A DNA stretch of 64,000 nt, from the NCBI GenBank assembly GCA_016717145.1, contig JADKGD010000002.1, positions 1-64,000 of the forward strand. The letters are read 5' to 3'. This DNA is from Saprospiraceae bacterium (GTDB taxonomy: Bacteria; Bacteroidota; Bacteroidia; Chitinophagales; Saprospiraceae). Of this stretch, positions 28,769 through 38,368 are shown in pieces. Below the pieces are notes generated by a model. That model did no database searches. It worked only from the letters and a program-made list of their open reading frames with translations, and had not been told where the DNA came from. Position numbers and translations under genes: made by a program. Positions within the stretch are counted from its first letter, which is position 1. Each line of letters starts with the position of its first letter.

Positions 28769-29250
28769 TGGCAATTGCGAATAAAATTTTTAGTTTTAAA
28801 GATGCACCATCAAAGATCCGGGAATGGAAGGCAGACCATAAAAAAATAGTTTTTACGAATGGTTGCTTTGATCTAATTCATATAGGGCACGTATTATATC
28901 TGGAAGAAGCTAGATCACTCGGAGATATCCTTGTAATAGGCGTCAATAGTGATGGGTCGGTATCTAGGCTCAAAGGTCCCAACAGACCCATCCAGGATGC
29001 TTATAACCGCACACATATTCTTGCAGCTATGGAAAGTGTAGATATGGTTATCCTATTTGATGCGGACGATCCACTGGAACTAATTCAAGCCATCAAACCT
29101 GACATATTAGTCAAAGGTGGAGATTGGCGACCTGATCAGATTGTGGGCAGTGATTTTGTTTTGAAAGAAGGCGGAAACGTTATGTCGCTCAGATTTGTTG
29201 AGGGATATTCAACCACTAATCTGGAACAAAAGATTAAAAACAGTAAATGA
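28768..29250 (+). CDS. rfaE2: D-glycero-beta-D-manno-heptose 1-phosphate adenylyltransferase
   Basis: The 160-aa protein is a single nucleotidyltransferase domain: 'FTNGCFDLIHIGH' holds the HxGH motif, with 'GVNSDGSVSRLKGPNRPI' and 'VKGGDW' as in HldE C-terminal domains. It activates heptose 1-phosphate with ATP to ADP-heptose for LPS core. The kinase half is not present here and must be a separate gene elsewhere. Translationally coupled to the flippase-like gene in front. Confidence 0.9.
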   Translation: MAIANKIFSFKDAPSKIREWKADHKKIVFTNGCFDLIHIGHVLYLEEARSLGDILVIGVNSDGSVSRLKGPNRPIQDAYNRTHILAAMESVDMVILFDADDPLELIQAIKPDILVKGGDWRPDQIVGSDFVLKEGGNVMSLRFVEGYSTTNLEQKIKNSK

Positions 29251-29346
29251 CGATTTACATTGTCAAAATATACATTTATCAAATAAACCTGAGCTATTGA
29301 ATTAAGCTTCAAAGTATTTTCATCACCAAATTAATTTGTTCCAATT

Positions 29347-30144
29347 ATGAAGCTCATCGATCTTATTTCTTTTTTACACACTGTTGCTCCTGCTCATTTT
29401 CAAGAAGATTATGACAATGCAGGTTTGATTGTTGGTAATAGTCAAGCAGAAATCAAGGGTGTATTGGTCTGTCTGGATGCCATAGAAGAAGTAGTTGATG
29501 AGGCCATATCACTGGGATGTAATGTTATTGTATCCCATCATCCGATAATATTCAGAGGGATAAAGCAGTTAAATGGTAAAAACTATATTGAAAGGACTAT
29601 TATTAAAGCAATTAAAAATGATATTGCTATTTTTGCCATTCATACCAATCTGGACAATGTTTATTTCTCTGGTGTTAATGGCAAAATCTGTGAAAAAATA
29701 GGTCTTATCCACACGTCTATATTGTCGCCTAAACCGTACGTACATTATCTCGATTCGGAAGTAGGCGCGGGCATGATAGGTCAACTTAAGAAACCAGTCA
29801 ATGTCATTGAATTTCTGACCAATCTTAAAGAAGTCATGCAACTCAAAACCATAAAGCACACCCGATTGTTAGATAGAGATATTTTTAAAGTTGCGGTGTG
29901 TGGTGGTGCAGGTGGTTTTCTCCTGAATGATGCAAAAAAACGTGGGGCGGACATATTTATTACTTCCGATTATAAATATCACGAGTATTTTGATGCCGAC
30001 GGAGACATAGTAATAGCTGATATAGGCCATTATGAAAGTGAAAAATATACAATTGAATTACTTTATGACTTGATAATTAATAATTTTAGTACCTTTGCAG
30101 CCCATTATACAAAAATTGTTACTAATCCAATAAAATACTTTTAA
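29347..30144 (+). CDS. NIF3/YbgI-family dinuclear metal protein
   Basis: The 265-aa protein has the NIF3 patterns 'EDYDNAGLIVGN', 'VSHHPIIF' (metal-binding His pair), 'IHTNLDN' and the C-terminal 'DIGHYESE'. NIF3 proteins form hexameric toroids with a dinuclear metal site; proposals include GTP cyclohydrolase I-like activity, unproven. Compared with the longer form (about 365 aa) found in many Bacteroidota it lacks the central insert. The zinc-ribbon coiled-coil gene follows 9 bp later, a pairing that is frequent in bacteria. Confidence 0.9.
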   Translation: MKLIDLISFLHTVAPAHFQEDYDNAGLIVGNSQAEIKGVLVCLDAIEEVVDEAISLGCNVIVSHHPIIFRGIKQLNGKNYIERTIIKAIKNDIAIFAIHTNLDNVYFSGVNGKICEKIGLIHTSILSPKPYVHYLDSEVGAGMIGQLKKPVNVIEFLTNLKEVMQLKTIKHTRLLDRDIFKVAVCGGAGGFLLNDAKKRGADIFITSDYKYHEYFDADGDIVIADIGHYESEKYTIELLYDLIINNFSTFAAHYTKIVTNPIKYF

Positions 30145-30153
30145 TATAATCAT

Positions 30154-30906
30154 ATGGCAGCGGTTAAAGAACAAAGCATATCGGATAGATTAAGAGCGTT
30201 ACATGCGCTACAGTTGATCGATTCAAAAATGGGTGAAATCGCCATTCTAAAAGGCGAGTTACCTATGGAAGTAAGTGATTTGGAAGATGAAATCACCGGT
30301 CTGAAGACAAGATCAAAAAAACTTGAAAATGCAGTTTCTGAAGTTGAACATGAAATTTCCAATCACAACAACAACATTAAAGAATCTGAGGCGCTGATCG
30401 TTAAATATGAAAAGCAACTCGATAATGTTAAAAATAACAGGGAATTTGATGCATTGACCAAAGAAATAGAATTGCAAAAGCTCGAAATTCAATTATCTCA
30501 AAAGAAAATAAGAGAAGCTACTATTGGTCGAGACACAAAAAAAGAAGCACTTGATGCTATTCTTGCAAAATTGGCGACTAGAACAAAAGACGTTGAAAAT
30601 AAAAAAGTTGAGCTTTCCAAGATCATAGAAAAAACAGAAAAAGAAGAAGCAAAACTTCTTAAGGAATCTGATAAAGCAAGAAAAGACATTGACGAAAGAC
30701 TCCTAACTTCTTATGACAGAATACGCAAAACATACAGAAATGGTCTTGCAGTTGTTACAGTATCAAGAGGTGCCTGCGGTGGATGTTTTAACAGAATACC
30801 ACCACAATTGATTATTGAGATCGGCGTAATGAAAAAAATCATTGCTTGCGAGCACTGTGGACGAGTATTAATAGATGAAAATATATTGACAACGCACGAC
30901 GCATAA
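30154..30906 (+). CDS. Coiled-coil protein with C-terminal C4 zinc ribbon
   Basis: The 250-aa protein has a long heptad-rich coiled coil (about 30-185) followed by a zinc ribbon with two Cys pairs, 'CGGCFNRIP' and 'CEHCGRVL'. This is the CT398/COG1579 family. The role is not settled; a link to nucleic-acid or secretion processes has been suggested for relatives. It is directly behind the NIF3 gene and probably shares its transcript. A hairpin terminator follows. Confidence 0.88.
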   Translation: MAAVKEQSISDRLRALHALQLIDSKMGEIAILKGELPMEVSDLEDEITGLKTRSKKLENAVSEVEHEISNHNNNIKESEALIVKYEKQLDNVKNNREFDALTKEIELQKLEIQLSQKKIREATIGRDTKKEALDAILAKLATRTKDVENKKVELSKIIEKTEKEEAKLLKESDKARKDIDERLLTSYDRIRKTYRNGLAVVTVSRGACGGCFNRIPPQLIIEIGVMKKIIACEHCGRVLIDENILTTHDA

Positions 30907-30944
30907 GACAATCAAAAAGTATTCCAACCAAGTAATTGAAAATG

Positions 30945-30981
30945 CCCTAATCGATAGTAAAATTTCGTTTAGGGTTTTTTT
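30945..30981 (+). terminator. Rho-independent terminator after the zinc-ribbon gene
   Basis: CCCTAA (30945-30950) pairs with TTAGGG (30969-30974); CGA/TCG extends the stem past one mismatch. Seven T follow (30975-30981). Confidence 0.75.
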
Positions 30982-30995
30982 GTCTTAATATTCAA

Positions 30996-32480
30996 ATGAA
31001 GGTTCACTTATATTTATTCCGGCTTTTGTTAATCTTTTATTGCCCAAATCTATTGGGACAATATTCACTCGTATTGTCCGAACCTTTGAAAGACGCATAT
31101 ATAGATATCTCTTCTCTCCGAATTAAAAGTGGGCAAAACAAACTAAATCTTATTCGGCTCCGGGACCCACAAAATGCAATGGTCAGCTATATTGAAAATT
31201 ATGCCGATTTCTTTACACTTTTTATTCAGGAAGATGCTGCCAAATATAAAATTTTACTAAAAAACAGAGATATTCGGTTGAAGAAAATAAAAGCATCAGA
31301 CGCTAATTCTCCTTATTATTTATTTTGTCAGGCTGAGATTATCCTGCAGTGGGCCACTATAAAACTAAAATTTGACGATAAGATCGGTGCAGCTAATGAT
31401 GTATATACAGCATACAAATTACTTGAGAAAAACAAACAAAAATTTCCTGATTTTGTGGAAAATAATAAAAGCCTTAGTGTAATACATGCGCTGGCAGAAA
31501 GTGTGCCGGGATGGATTAGAAAAATCATGGGTATCAGAGGATCTGTAAATTTGGGAACAAAGGAAATTAGTCTCCTGGCAGAGGAAGCCAAAAAATCTAA
31601 TAGTATTTTCAAGGAAGAAATAGTTGCCATTTATAGCTATATCTTATTCTACTCAAATAACAGGAAAGAGGAAGCATATTTATTATTTGACAAGTATAAA
31701 CTGGATCACAGGAAAAACCCTTTGATAACATTTCTGAAGGCTACCATGGCGCATAAAATAGGTAAAAATGATGTAGCAATAAGAATTCTTGAAGAAAGAC
31801 CCAAAGGCATTGATTACCTCCCGTTTTATTATCTTGATTTTATGTACGGGAAGTTTAAACTTTGCAAGTTAGATAAAGATGCGGATATGTATATTAATAA
31901 ATTTTTAAAAAATTTTAGTGGCACCCATTATATTAAAGAGGCTTATCAGAAACTTGGGTGGTATCATATTGTAGTAAACGGTGATATACAGGCATATAAA
32001 ATCAATATGAAAGACTGTAATGATAAAGGTCACTCCCTTGTTGATGAAGATATCCAGGCACTCCGGGAATCAAAATCAGGGCAAGTTCCCAATGAGATCT
32101 TACTTAAAGCAAGACTATTGTACGATGGCGGATATTATACTAAATGCCAAAGTTTGCTGATACTGCATGGGAATATGTTTGCAAAAGCCATTCATGATGG
32201 TGAATATTATTATAGAATGGCCAGAGTTACAGAAGCGCTCAAAAATTATACAGATGCCATAGACTTTTATAAACTAACGATAGTAAAAAGTGACCCCGGC
32301 AAGTATTATGGATGTAATGCAGCGCTTCAGCTTGGACTTATATACGAACAACAAAAGGATTATAAAGTAGCCAGAACATACTTTGACAAATGTCTCGATC
32401 TGGATCCTGCCGGATATAGTTCCAGTCTGCATCAAAAAGCAAAATCTGGACTTGACAGGATAAAAAAGGAAATAGATTAA
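30996..32480 (+). CDS. Exported TPR-repeat protein, function unknown
   Basis: The 494-aa protein has a signal-like N-terminus ('LLLIFYCPNLLGQ') and helical repeats. The clearest TPRs are at the C-terminal end ('YYRMARVTEALKNYTDAIDFYK', 'AALQLGLIYEQQKDYKVARTYF' in parts), ending in 'KSGLDRIKKEI'. Proteins of this shape in Bacteroidota are mostly periplasmic scaffolds of unknown role. It stands alone between two terminators, so it should be its own transcription unit. Confidence 0.75.
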   Translation: MKVHLYLFRLLLIFYCPNLLGQYSLVLSEPLKDAYIDISSLRIKSGQNKLNLIRLRDPQNAMVSYIENYADFFTLFIQEDAAKYKILLKNRDIRLKKIKASDANSPYYLFCQAEIILQWATIKLKFDDKIGAANDVYTAYKLLEKNKQKFPDFVENNKSLSVIHALAESVPGWIRKIMGIRGSVNLGTKEISLLAEEAKKSNSIFKEEIVAIYSYILFYSNNRKEEAYLLFDKYKLDHRKNPLITFLKATMAHKIGKNDVAIRILEERPKGIDYLPFYYLDFMYGKFKLCKLDKDADMYINKFLKNFSGTHYIKEAYQKLGWYHIVVNGDIQAYKINMKDCNDKGHSLVDEDIQALRESKSGQVPNEILLKARLLYDGGYYTKCQSLLILHGNMFAKAIHDGEYYYRMARVTEALKNYTDAIDFYKLTIVKSDPGKYYGCNAALQLGLIYEQQKDYKVARTYFDKCLDLDPAGYSSSLHQKAKSGLDRIKKEID

Positions 32481-32513
32481 AGCCCTGACCACTTTAATCC
32501 TGAAGGCTTTTTT
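32479..32513 (+). terminator. Probable terminator after the TPR gene
   Basis: AAAGCC (32479-32484) pairs with GGCTTT (32505-32510), with six T in the run (32508-32513). The loop is long (20 nt), so confidence is moderate. Confidence 0.5.
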
Positions 32514-32626
32514 GGATTTTGTATGGTCCTTTCAATCAACTCTCAGACTATATTTGGCTCTGAAAAATGGACTAAAAATCAACATACTGTTCGTTTAAGA
32601 TAAATGAACAACTTATTATTTCCTTT

Positions 32627-34324
32627 TTAAATTTCTCCTGTGATAGCTTCTGACACATTAATGATATGGTCACCAATACGTTCCAAAGATGAAAAAACAT
32701 TATTATATACCATGGCGGATTTCACATTATAATCCTGTGAACCTAATCGGTTTTGGTGTTCCTCTCGCATATCGTCTTTGAGGGCTTTTATCTGGTTTTC
32801 CAATTCCTGAGCAGGCAATTTACTTACAGTTCTGTAATCTGCACTCGATAAATTTTTACACATAATTTTAAACGCTGTATCAATAAGATGATTTAACTCA
32901 TTAATTTTTTCTCTTTGCTCAGGTAGAAAATATATATCTTCTTCATTTTTTTTCTCTATAATAATTGATAGCTGATAATATATGTCTGCGATTCTCTCCA
33001 GATCATTACATATATTAAGTATGTTTCTAAAGATCAGGCTAGTTTGAGAAGTCATTTCTCCCTTTGTCAATTTAGTAATATGCTCTGTTATATCAATTTC
33101 CAATATATCAGAAACCTCTTCATATTCTTTTATCTTTTTAATTATTTTCTGTTGTTTTTTTCTATCAGTAGTGTTAATTAAGTTCTGGAAGTTTTCTCCC
33201 ATCCTGGAGACAATAACGCCATATTTTTCAGTTTCTTTTTGCAATTGAATTGTAGCCATCTCTGGCATGCCTCCTATATTGTTAAGAAATTTTATTTTAA
33301 GATCGTCCTTTATTCCCCGGTTTTCAGCACCAACCAATCCTAAACCGGCAATTTTAATTAACCAGGGAGAAAAATTAATTAATATCAATGCATTAATCAA
33401 ATTAAACGCAGTATGAAATGCTGACAAACCAATAGTCATGTCTACCGGGTTTCTAAAAATATCTTCAACGCCAAAAACAAAATTTATGGTCGTTGATAAC
33501 AAAGTAAGAAACCATGGCAACACTAATACCATCCAGAAAACACCAATAATATTAAACCAGGAATGAAGCCTGGCCGAAATTTTTGCTTCTTTGTTGGCAA
33601 TGATAGAAGCTATTAATGCTGTAGTTGTGGTACCAATGTTCTCACCAAGAACTATTGATGCTGCAACATCAAGGGGAAGCCAGCCCTGTGCACACATCGT
33701 CAGTGTAATAGCCATTGCAACACTGGAAGATTGGACAAGAATAGTAATGATAGTACCAACTAAAACAAAAAATAGTCTTGAATATATACCATGCTGCGTA
33801 AAATTCTTTAACCATTCAAATAACAATGAATTTTCATTAATACCTGGAACGGCCTCCCTAAGAAATCCCAAACCCAAAAATAGTAAACCAAATCCCATAA
33901 TAAATTCACCCCAGTACTTCCACCTCCCTCTCTGAATAAATAACATAGGTACACCTATACCAAATATGGAAACGACATGATCAGACAAAGTAACTTTAAA
34001 CCCTAATAAAGAAACTAACCATCCGGTCACTGTGGTCCCCACATTGGCTCCCATGATGATACCTACTGACTCAGTGACAGTTAATAATCCTGCATTTACA
34101 AAACTTACTACCATTACTGTAGTCGCAGAGGAAGATTGGATTATTCCGGTAATCATAAAGCCAGTCAAAAATCCCAGCCACTTATTACTTGTAATATTAC
34201 TCAGAATATTTCTCAACTGTGATCCGGCAACTCTTTGGACAGCCTCACTCATAAGTTTCATTCCATAAATGAACAAACACACCGCGCCAAAAATCTGAAT
34301 GATGTCAAAAATTCCGAAACTCAT
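32627..34324 (-). CDS. Na/Pi cotransporter family protein with PhoU-like C-terminus
   Basis: The 565-aa protein has two internally repeated membrane halves with the QSSS motifs of the NptA/PNaS family ('GIIQSSSATTVMV' and 'TILVQSSSVAMAI') and 'GANVGTT'/'GENIGTT' repeats. The C-terminal ~200 residues are a PhoU-like helical bundle ('NICNDLERIADIYYQ', 'SSLERIGDHIINVSEA'). The family couples sodium to phosphate uptake in the inner membrane. No pho regulatory genes are adjacent. Length is normal. Confidence 0.92.
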   Translation of the reverse strand: MSFGIFDIIQIFGAVCLFIYGMKLMSEAVQRVAGSQLRNILSNITSNKWLGFLTGFMITGIIQSSSATTVMVVSFVNAGLLTVTESVGIIMGANVGTTVTGWLVSLLGFKVTLSDHVVSIFGIGVPMLFIQRGRWKYWGEFIMGFGLLFLGLGFLREAVPGINENSLLFEWLKNFTQHGIYSRLFFVLVGTIITILVQSSSVAMAITLTMCAQGWLPLDVAASIVLGENIGTTTTALIASIIANKEAKISARLHSWFNIIGVFWMVLVLPWFLTLLSTTINFVFGVEDIFRNPVDMTIGLSAFHTAFNLINALILINFSPWLIKIAGLGLVGAENRGIKDDLKIKFLNNIGGMPEMATIQLQKETEKYGVIVSRMGENFQNLINTTDRKKQQKIIKKIKEYEEVSDILEIDITEHITKLTKGEMTSQTSLIFRNILNICNDLERIADIYYQLSIIIEKKNEEDIYFLPEQREKINELNHLIDTAFKIMCKNLSSADYRTVSKLPAQELENQIKALKDDMREEHQNRLGSQDYNVKSAMVYNNVFSSLERIGDHIINVSEAITGEI

Positions 34325-34412
34325 ATCAATATTCAGGATTAAGAAAATCCGGTACTAAAACCGAAAAATACAAAAGTATTAGTTAAATGTGATTTCTAAT
34401 ATTAAATAATTG

Positions 34413-35480
34413 TTATACTTCAAAATTCAACAAAAATTTACGGATAGTTCCATCGAACACGGCACCTTCATTAAAGTGAAATTTGACTTTGGCTGGTAGA
34501 ATGTATAACGGAATATTATTTTTTTGTAAAATTTCGGAGTGTATTTCAAGCCTCATAGCATCTTTTTCGGTAGTTAAGATTATTTTTCGCTTATTGGTAA
34601 TGTTTTGAAATACCTTTATAATCCGTTCAATATCATATCGGTCAAAATTGTGGTGGTCCTCAAATTCTATTTCATGAATTTCCTTAACCAAAGGATACAA
34701 ATATTCAAGTAGATAGTCGGTATTTGCGATAGCACTTAAAAGTACTACATTGAGATCCTCATCAAGGGAAATGCGCGCTGAAGAGTGGTAAAAATCATAT
34801 GGATAATCGTATTCATAGGATGAAAAAAATATCATCTGATAATTCATAGGGTTTACTTGCGCAATTATTTTATTTTTTTCTGTTTCTGTTATATCCACAG
34901 GGCATTTAGTCACAATGATGATATTGGCCCGTCTATATCCCGACCTCCATTCCCTTAGTCTTCCTGAAGGCAATAAATAATCACTTGTAAACATAGCACC
35001 GTATGCAGTTAATAAAATATTTAGCCCGGGCTTAACACTTCGATGTTGAAAAGCATCATCGAGTAAAATTGTTTGTGTCTGAGGAAACTGCTGTATTATT
35101 TTAGGTATTGCATATGCCCTGCTCTCTCCTACTGCAACTACTATATCACTATATTTGCGTCGATATTGCAATGGCTCATCACCAACATTCAATGCTGTGT
35201 CATTCGTTTGGACAATTCTGAAACCTTGTGTTTGTCTTTTATATCCACGACTCAAAGTGGCCACGTTGACATAGTCTTTTAACAATGCTATCAGATATTC
35301 AATATGTGGTGTTTTACCCGCGCCGCCAATGCTTAAATTTCCAACGCCAATAACCGGTATATTAAAAGAAGAAGCTTTTAGTAAACCGATGTCATAAAAA
35401 AAATTTACCAAAGAAATGATAATGCCGTATACAAGCGATAATGGGGAAAACAGAATTCTGATTACAATCTTTCTAAACAT
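34413..35480 (-). CDS. lpxK: Tetraacyldisaccharide 4'-kinase
   Basis: The 355-aa protein has the LpxK Walker A-type segment 'VGNLSIGGAGKTPHIEYL', followed by 'TLSRGYKRQ', 'VGDEPLQYRRKY', 'LLDDAFQHRSVKPGLNILL' (in parts) and 'LLPSGRLREW', all conserved in LpxK. It phosphorylates the lipid A disaccharide at the 4' position on the inner membrane; the N-terminal hydrophobic helix fits that. Divergent from the DUF554 gene. Confidence 0.95.
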   Translation of the reverse strand: MFRKIVIRILFSPLSLVYGIIISLVNFFYDIGLLKASSFNIPVIGVGNLSIGGAGKTPHIEYLIALLKDYVNVATLSRGYKRQTQGFRIVQTNDTALNVGDEPLQYRRKYSDIVVAVGESRAYAIPKIIQQFPQTQTILLDDAFQHRSVKPGLNILLTAYGAMFTSDYLLPSGRLREWRSGYRRANIIIVTKCPVDITETEKNKIIAQVNPMNYQMIFFSSYEYDYPYDFYHSSARISLDEDLNVVLLSAIANTDYLLEYLYPLVKEIHEIEFEDHHNFDRYDIERIIKVFQNITNKRKIILTTEKDAMRLEIHSEILQKNNIPLYILPAKVKFHFNEGAVFDGTIRKFLLNFEV

Positions 35481-35536
35481 ATTTTTTGATCGAATTATAA
35501 AATAAATACCTAATATTGCCCTGCAAATCGATAATT

Positions 35537-36271
35537 ATGAAGACCTGGCCAATAGCCACATTGGTAAATATGCTAACTGTAACAATCGGAAGTATCATTG
35601 GGTTATATTTGAAACAGTTTTTTTCTGATGACGTACAAGAGATAGTATTTCAGACAGTTGGATTAGGAACTTTAATAATTGGTATCAAAATGGCATTAAG
35701 ACTACCCGAAGGATATCTTTTGGCTTTTATGTTTAGTTTGATTGTTGGTGCCGTTTTGGGCCAGTTAGTCCGGGTTGATATCATAATGACTGATTTATCA
35801 GATTCTTTAAAATTGCTTTCGGGTAGTACAGATGGTAGATTTACAGAAGGGTTGATTTCAGCTTTCTTATTATTTTGTGTTGGCTCAATGACCATTATAG
35901 GTGCTCTTGAAGAAGGACTTCAGCAAAAAAGAGAACTTTTGTATGTAAAATCCATTTTAGATGGGTTTTCATCAATAGTACTTGCCAGTACTTATGGTAG
36001 CGGCGTTTTATTTTCCATCATCCCTATGTTAATATTTCAAGGCGGGATCACCATGGCAGCATCACAACTCAAAGATATTTTTAGTAACATTGTATTAGAC
36101 TGCTTAAGTGCTGTCGGCGGAATTTTAATCATAGCAATCTCCTTCCACTTACTTAAAATTGGAAATATTTGGTTGGAAAACCTACTGCCTTCATTGGCGC
36201 TGATCATTATTATATCATATTATTTTGAAAAATATCTCAGTAATAAAGCTGCTTCTGTGACTAATTTTTAG
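35537..36271 (+). CDS. DUF554 integral membrane protein
   Basis: Starting at the ATG at 35537 (MKTWPIATLVNML) gives 244 aa with about seven membrane segments. 'TIGSIIGLYLKQF', 'CVGSMTIIGALEEG' and 'GSGVLFSIIPMLIFQGG' match the DUF554 (YdfK-like) family of proposed transporters with unknown substrate. The frame opens a few codons earlier but without a better start. Next is scpA, 40 bp on, with its own probable promoter. Confidence 0.85.
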   Translation: MKTWPIATLVNMLTVTIGSIIGLYLKQFFSDDVQEIVFQTVGLGTLIIGIKMALRLPEGYLLAFMFSLIVGAVLGQLVRVDIIMTDLSDSLKLLSGSTDGRFTEGLISAFLLFCVGSMTIIGALEEGLQQKRELLYVKSILDGFSSIVLASTYGSGVLFSIIPMLIFQGGITMAASQLKDIFSNIVLDCLSAVGGILIIAISFHLLKIGNIWLENLLPSLALIIIISYYFEKYLSNKAASVTNF

Positions 36272-36299
36272 ATAAGGAAAGAAAAAGCTATATTCTTTT

Positions 36300-36307
36300 T
36301 ATCTTTG
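36300..36307 (+). promoter_or_regulatory. Possible -7 promoter box directly before scpA
   Basis: TATCTTTG matches TAnnTTTG and ends 4 bp before the scpA ATG. If used, transcription would begin at or next to the start codon, giving a leaderless or nearly leaderless mRNA. Confidence 0.4.
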
Positions 36308-36311
36308 CGCC

Positions 36312-37046
36312 ATGGAGTCATATACAATCAAAATCCAACAATTCGAAGGTCCTTTTGATCTTCTCTTGTTCTTTATCGAACGTGATGAATTGGACATTAA
36401 TGACATTCCGATTGCCAAAATTACAAATGATTTTTTGGAATACATCAAACACCTCGAAAAACTAAATATTGATGTAGCCAGTGAATTTATACTGGTGGCT
36501 GCGACACTCATGAAGATAAAGGCAAGATTGCTTATCCCGCGTAAAGAATTGGATGATGAAGGAAACGAAATAGACCCAAGAACAGAGTTGACACAAAAAC
36601 TTTTAGAGTATAAAAAATACAAATCCATTATTGATGAGATGGGTTCGCTCGAAGAAGATAGACAAAGTAGATTTGAAAGAGGTAATATTACAACCGAACT
36701 TAAAAGTATTGCTGAAAAAGCATTAGTAGATGTTGAACTTGAGTCTTTGAGTTTATTTAAGCTTTTGCAAACGTTTCAGCAATTAATGAAAAAATATGAA
36801 GACGAACTAAACAAACCAAAGCATCAAATTGTAAAATTTGGTTATACCATAGAAGGCCAGCAAAACTACATCACAAAGTGTCTTAAAAAAGGAAAAAAAG
36901 TGAAATTTGAAAGTATCTTTTTATCGCTTGAGAACAGAATCCAGGCAATTGTAACTTTTATTGCTCTTTTGGAGTTGCTGAATCTGGAAACAATAAAATT
37001 GATTCAAGGAGAAGGTGTAAATAATTTTTGGTTATCAGCTTTGTAA
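36312..37046 (+). CDS. scpA: Segregation and condensation protein A
   Basis: The 244-aa protein has the ScpA (kleisin) layout: N-terminal 'QFEGPFDLLLFFIERDELDINDIPIAKIT' (quoted in part: EGPFDLLL, DINDIPIAKIT), the central 'ASEFILVAATLMKIKARLLIP' (in part) and a C-terminal winged-helix 'VTFIALLELLNLETIKLIQ'. It links SMC and ScpB in the condensin-like complex for chromosome compaction. No scpB is adjacent. Normal length. Confidence 0.93.
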   Translation: MESYTIKIQQFEGPFDLLLFFIERDELDINDIPIAKITNDFLEYIKHLEKLNIDVASEFILVAATLMKIKARLLIPRKELDDEGNEIDPRTELTQKLLEYKKYKSIIDEMGSLEEDRQSRFERGNITTELKSIAEKALVDVELESLSLFKLLQTFQQLMKKYEDELNKPKHQIVKFGYTIEGQQNYITKCLKKGKKVKFESIFLSLENRIQAIVTFIALLELLNLETIKLIQGEGVNNFWLSAL

Positions 37047-37132
37047 TCTAATTTTTATACCAAAATTAATTCTCGATTTAAATACTGTTTCCAAGTATAC
37101 TTTAAGCTATAAATTTCTTTGATTTTTTTGAT

Positions 37133-37140
37133 TACTTTTG
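37133..37140 (+). promoter_or_regulatory. Probable -7 promoter box of prfA
   Basis: TACTTTTG matches TAnnTTTG, 21 bp before the prfA ATG at 37162. A TTTG at 37118-37121 is too close to be the -33 element. Confidence 0.4.
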
Positions 37141-37161
37141 CGTAAAATTTCCAAAATTAAG

Positions 37162-38231
37162 ATGTTAGACAAACTAGAAGCCATACAGGATAGATTCTAT
37201 TATCTGGAAGAAAAGCTATCAGACCCTGATGTGCTTTCAGATATGAAACAGTTTGCAAAAATCAATAAAGAGTATAAAGATTTAACAGAAATAGTACAAA
37301 CCTTTCAGAACTATAAACTGACATTGGCCAATATTCAAAATGCGAAAGAAATGTTAAAGGATGCTGATCCTGAAATGAAAGAAATGGCGGAAGTAGAACT
37401 GGAAACGCTTAAACCAAAACTGGAGGAACTCGAAGAAAAATTAACTATCTGCTGATACCCAAAGACCCTGAAGACAGCAAAGATGTAGTTTTTGAAATCA
37501 GATCAGGAACAGGTGGTGACGAAGCAAGTATATTTGCTGGTGATCTCCTTAGAATGTATACTAAATACTTCGAGTCCCAAGGATGGAAAACGGAAATTAT
37601 TGATGAAAATTTCGGTTCAGTAGGTGGCTACAACAAAGTAGTATTGGAGGTTTATGGTGCTGATGTCTATGGCAAACTTAAGTTTGAGTCAGGCGCACAT
37701 CGTGTCCAGCGTGTACCTAAAACAGAATCTCAAGGTCGTGTACATACCTCTGCGGCAACCGTTGTAGTGATGCCAATGTTTGAAGAAGAAGAAATTGACA
37801 TAAGAAAAGATGAACTTAGAACAGATACTTTCCGTGCCCAGGGTGCTGGTGGACAGCATGTCAATAAAACTGAATCAGGTGTTCGATTTACCCATTTGCC
37901 TACAGGTATTGTAGCTGAAAGTACCGACTCAAGATCTCAACACAAAAACAGGGAAATTGCATTATCAAGACTTTATGTTAAAGTCAAGGAAGCTGCCCGC
38001 GAAAAGTCTTATATCGAACAAAAAGATAAAAGGAAATCTCTTGTAGGTTCAGGAGACAGATCTGATAAAATAAGAACATATAATTATCCTCAAAACAGAT
38101 TGACCGACCATCGCATAAATCTCACCTTATACAATTTAGATAAGGTAGTTGAAGGTGATCTGGAAGAGATCATTCAGTCTTTGCAAAGAGCTGAAAATGC
38201 AGAAAAAATGAAAGGTAATGATGAAGATTAA
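37162..38231 (+). pseudogene. prfA: Peptide chain release factor 1, interrupted by a -1 frameshift
   Basis: The N-terminal piece runs from the ATG at 37162 (MLDKLEAI) to a UGA near 37455 and covers the helical domain. The rest is one base out of frame: 'LLIPKDPEDSKDVVFEIRSG' then the catalytic 'GAGGQHVNKTESGVR' (GGQ) and the RF1-type P-x-T tripeptide 'PKT'. Adding one A to the A5 run at 37436-37440 joins them as 'EEKINYLLIPKD'. RF1 ends translation at UAA/UAG and is essential, so an uncorrected indel is the simplest reading. Programmed shifting is known for prfB, not prfA. Confidence 0.85.
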
Positions 38232-38368
38232 TATAAAATAAGAAAATTAAATTGCTCATTTTAAGGTGTAAATTGAATGTATTATAATAAAATAAAAAAA
38301 ACTATACTTTTTTAATGTTGCTTACCAATAAAAAAATCCTACTACCTTTACTTAAATAATTTTCAATT

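Noticed and set aside
37436..37455. Programmed frameshift in prfA
   Set aside because: The known autoregulatory case is +1 in prfB at an early UGA. This is -1, after about 95 codons, in the factor that does not read UGA, and the window has many other homopolymer indels.
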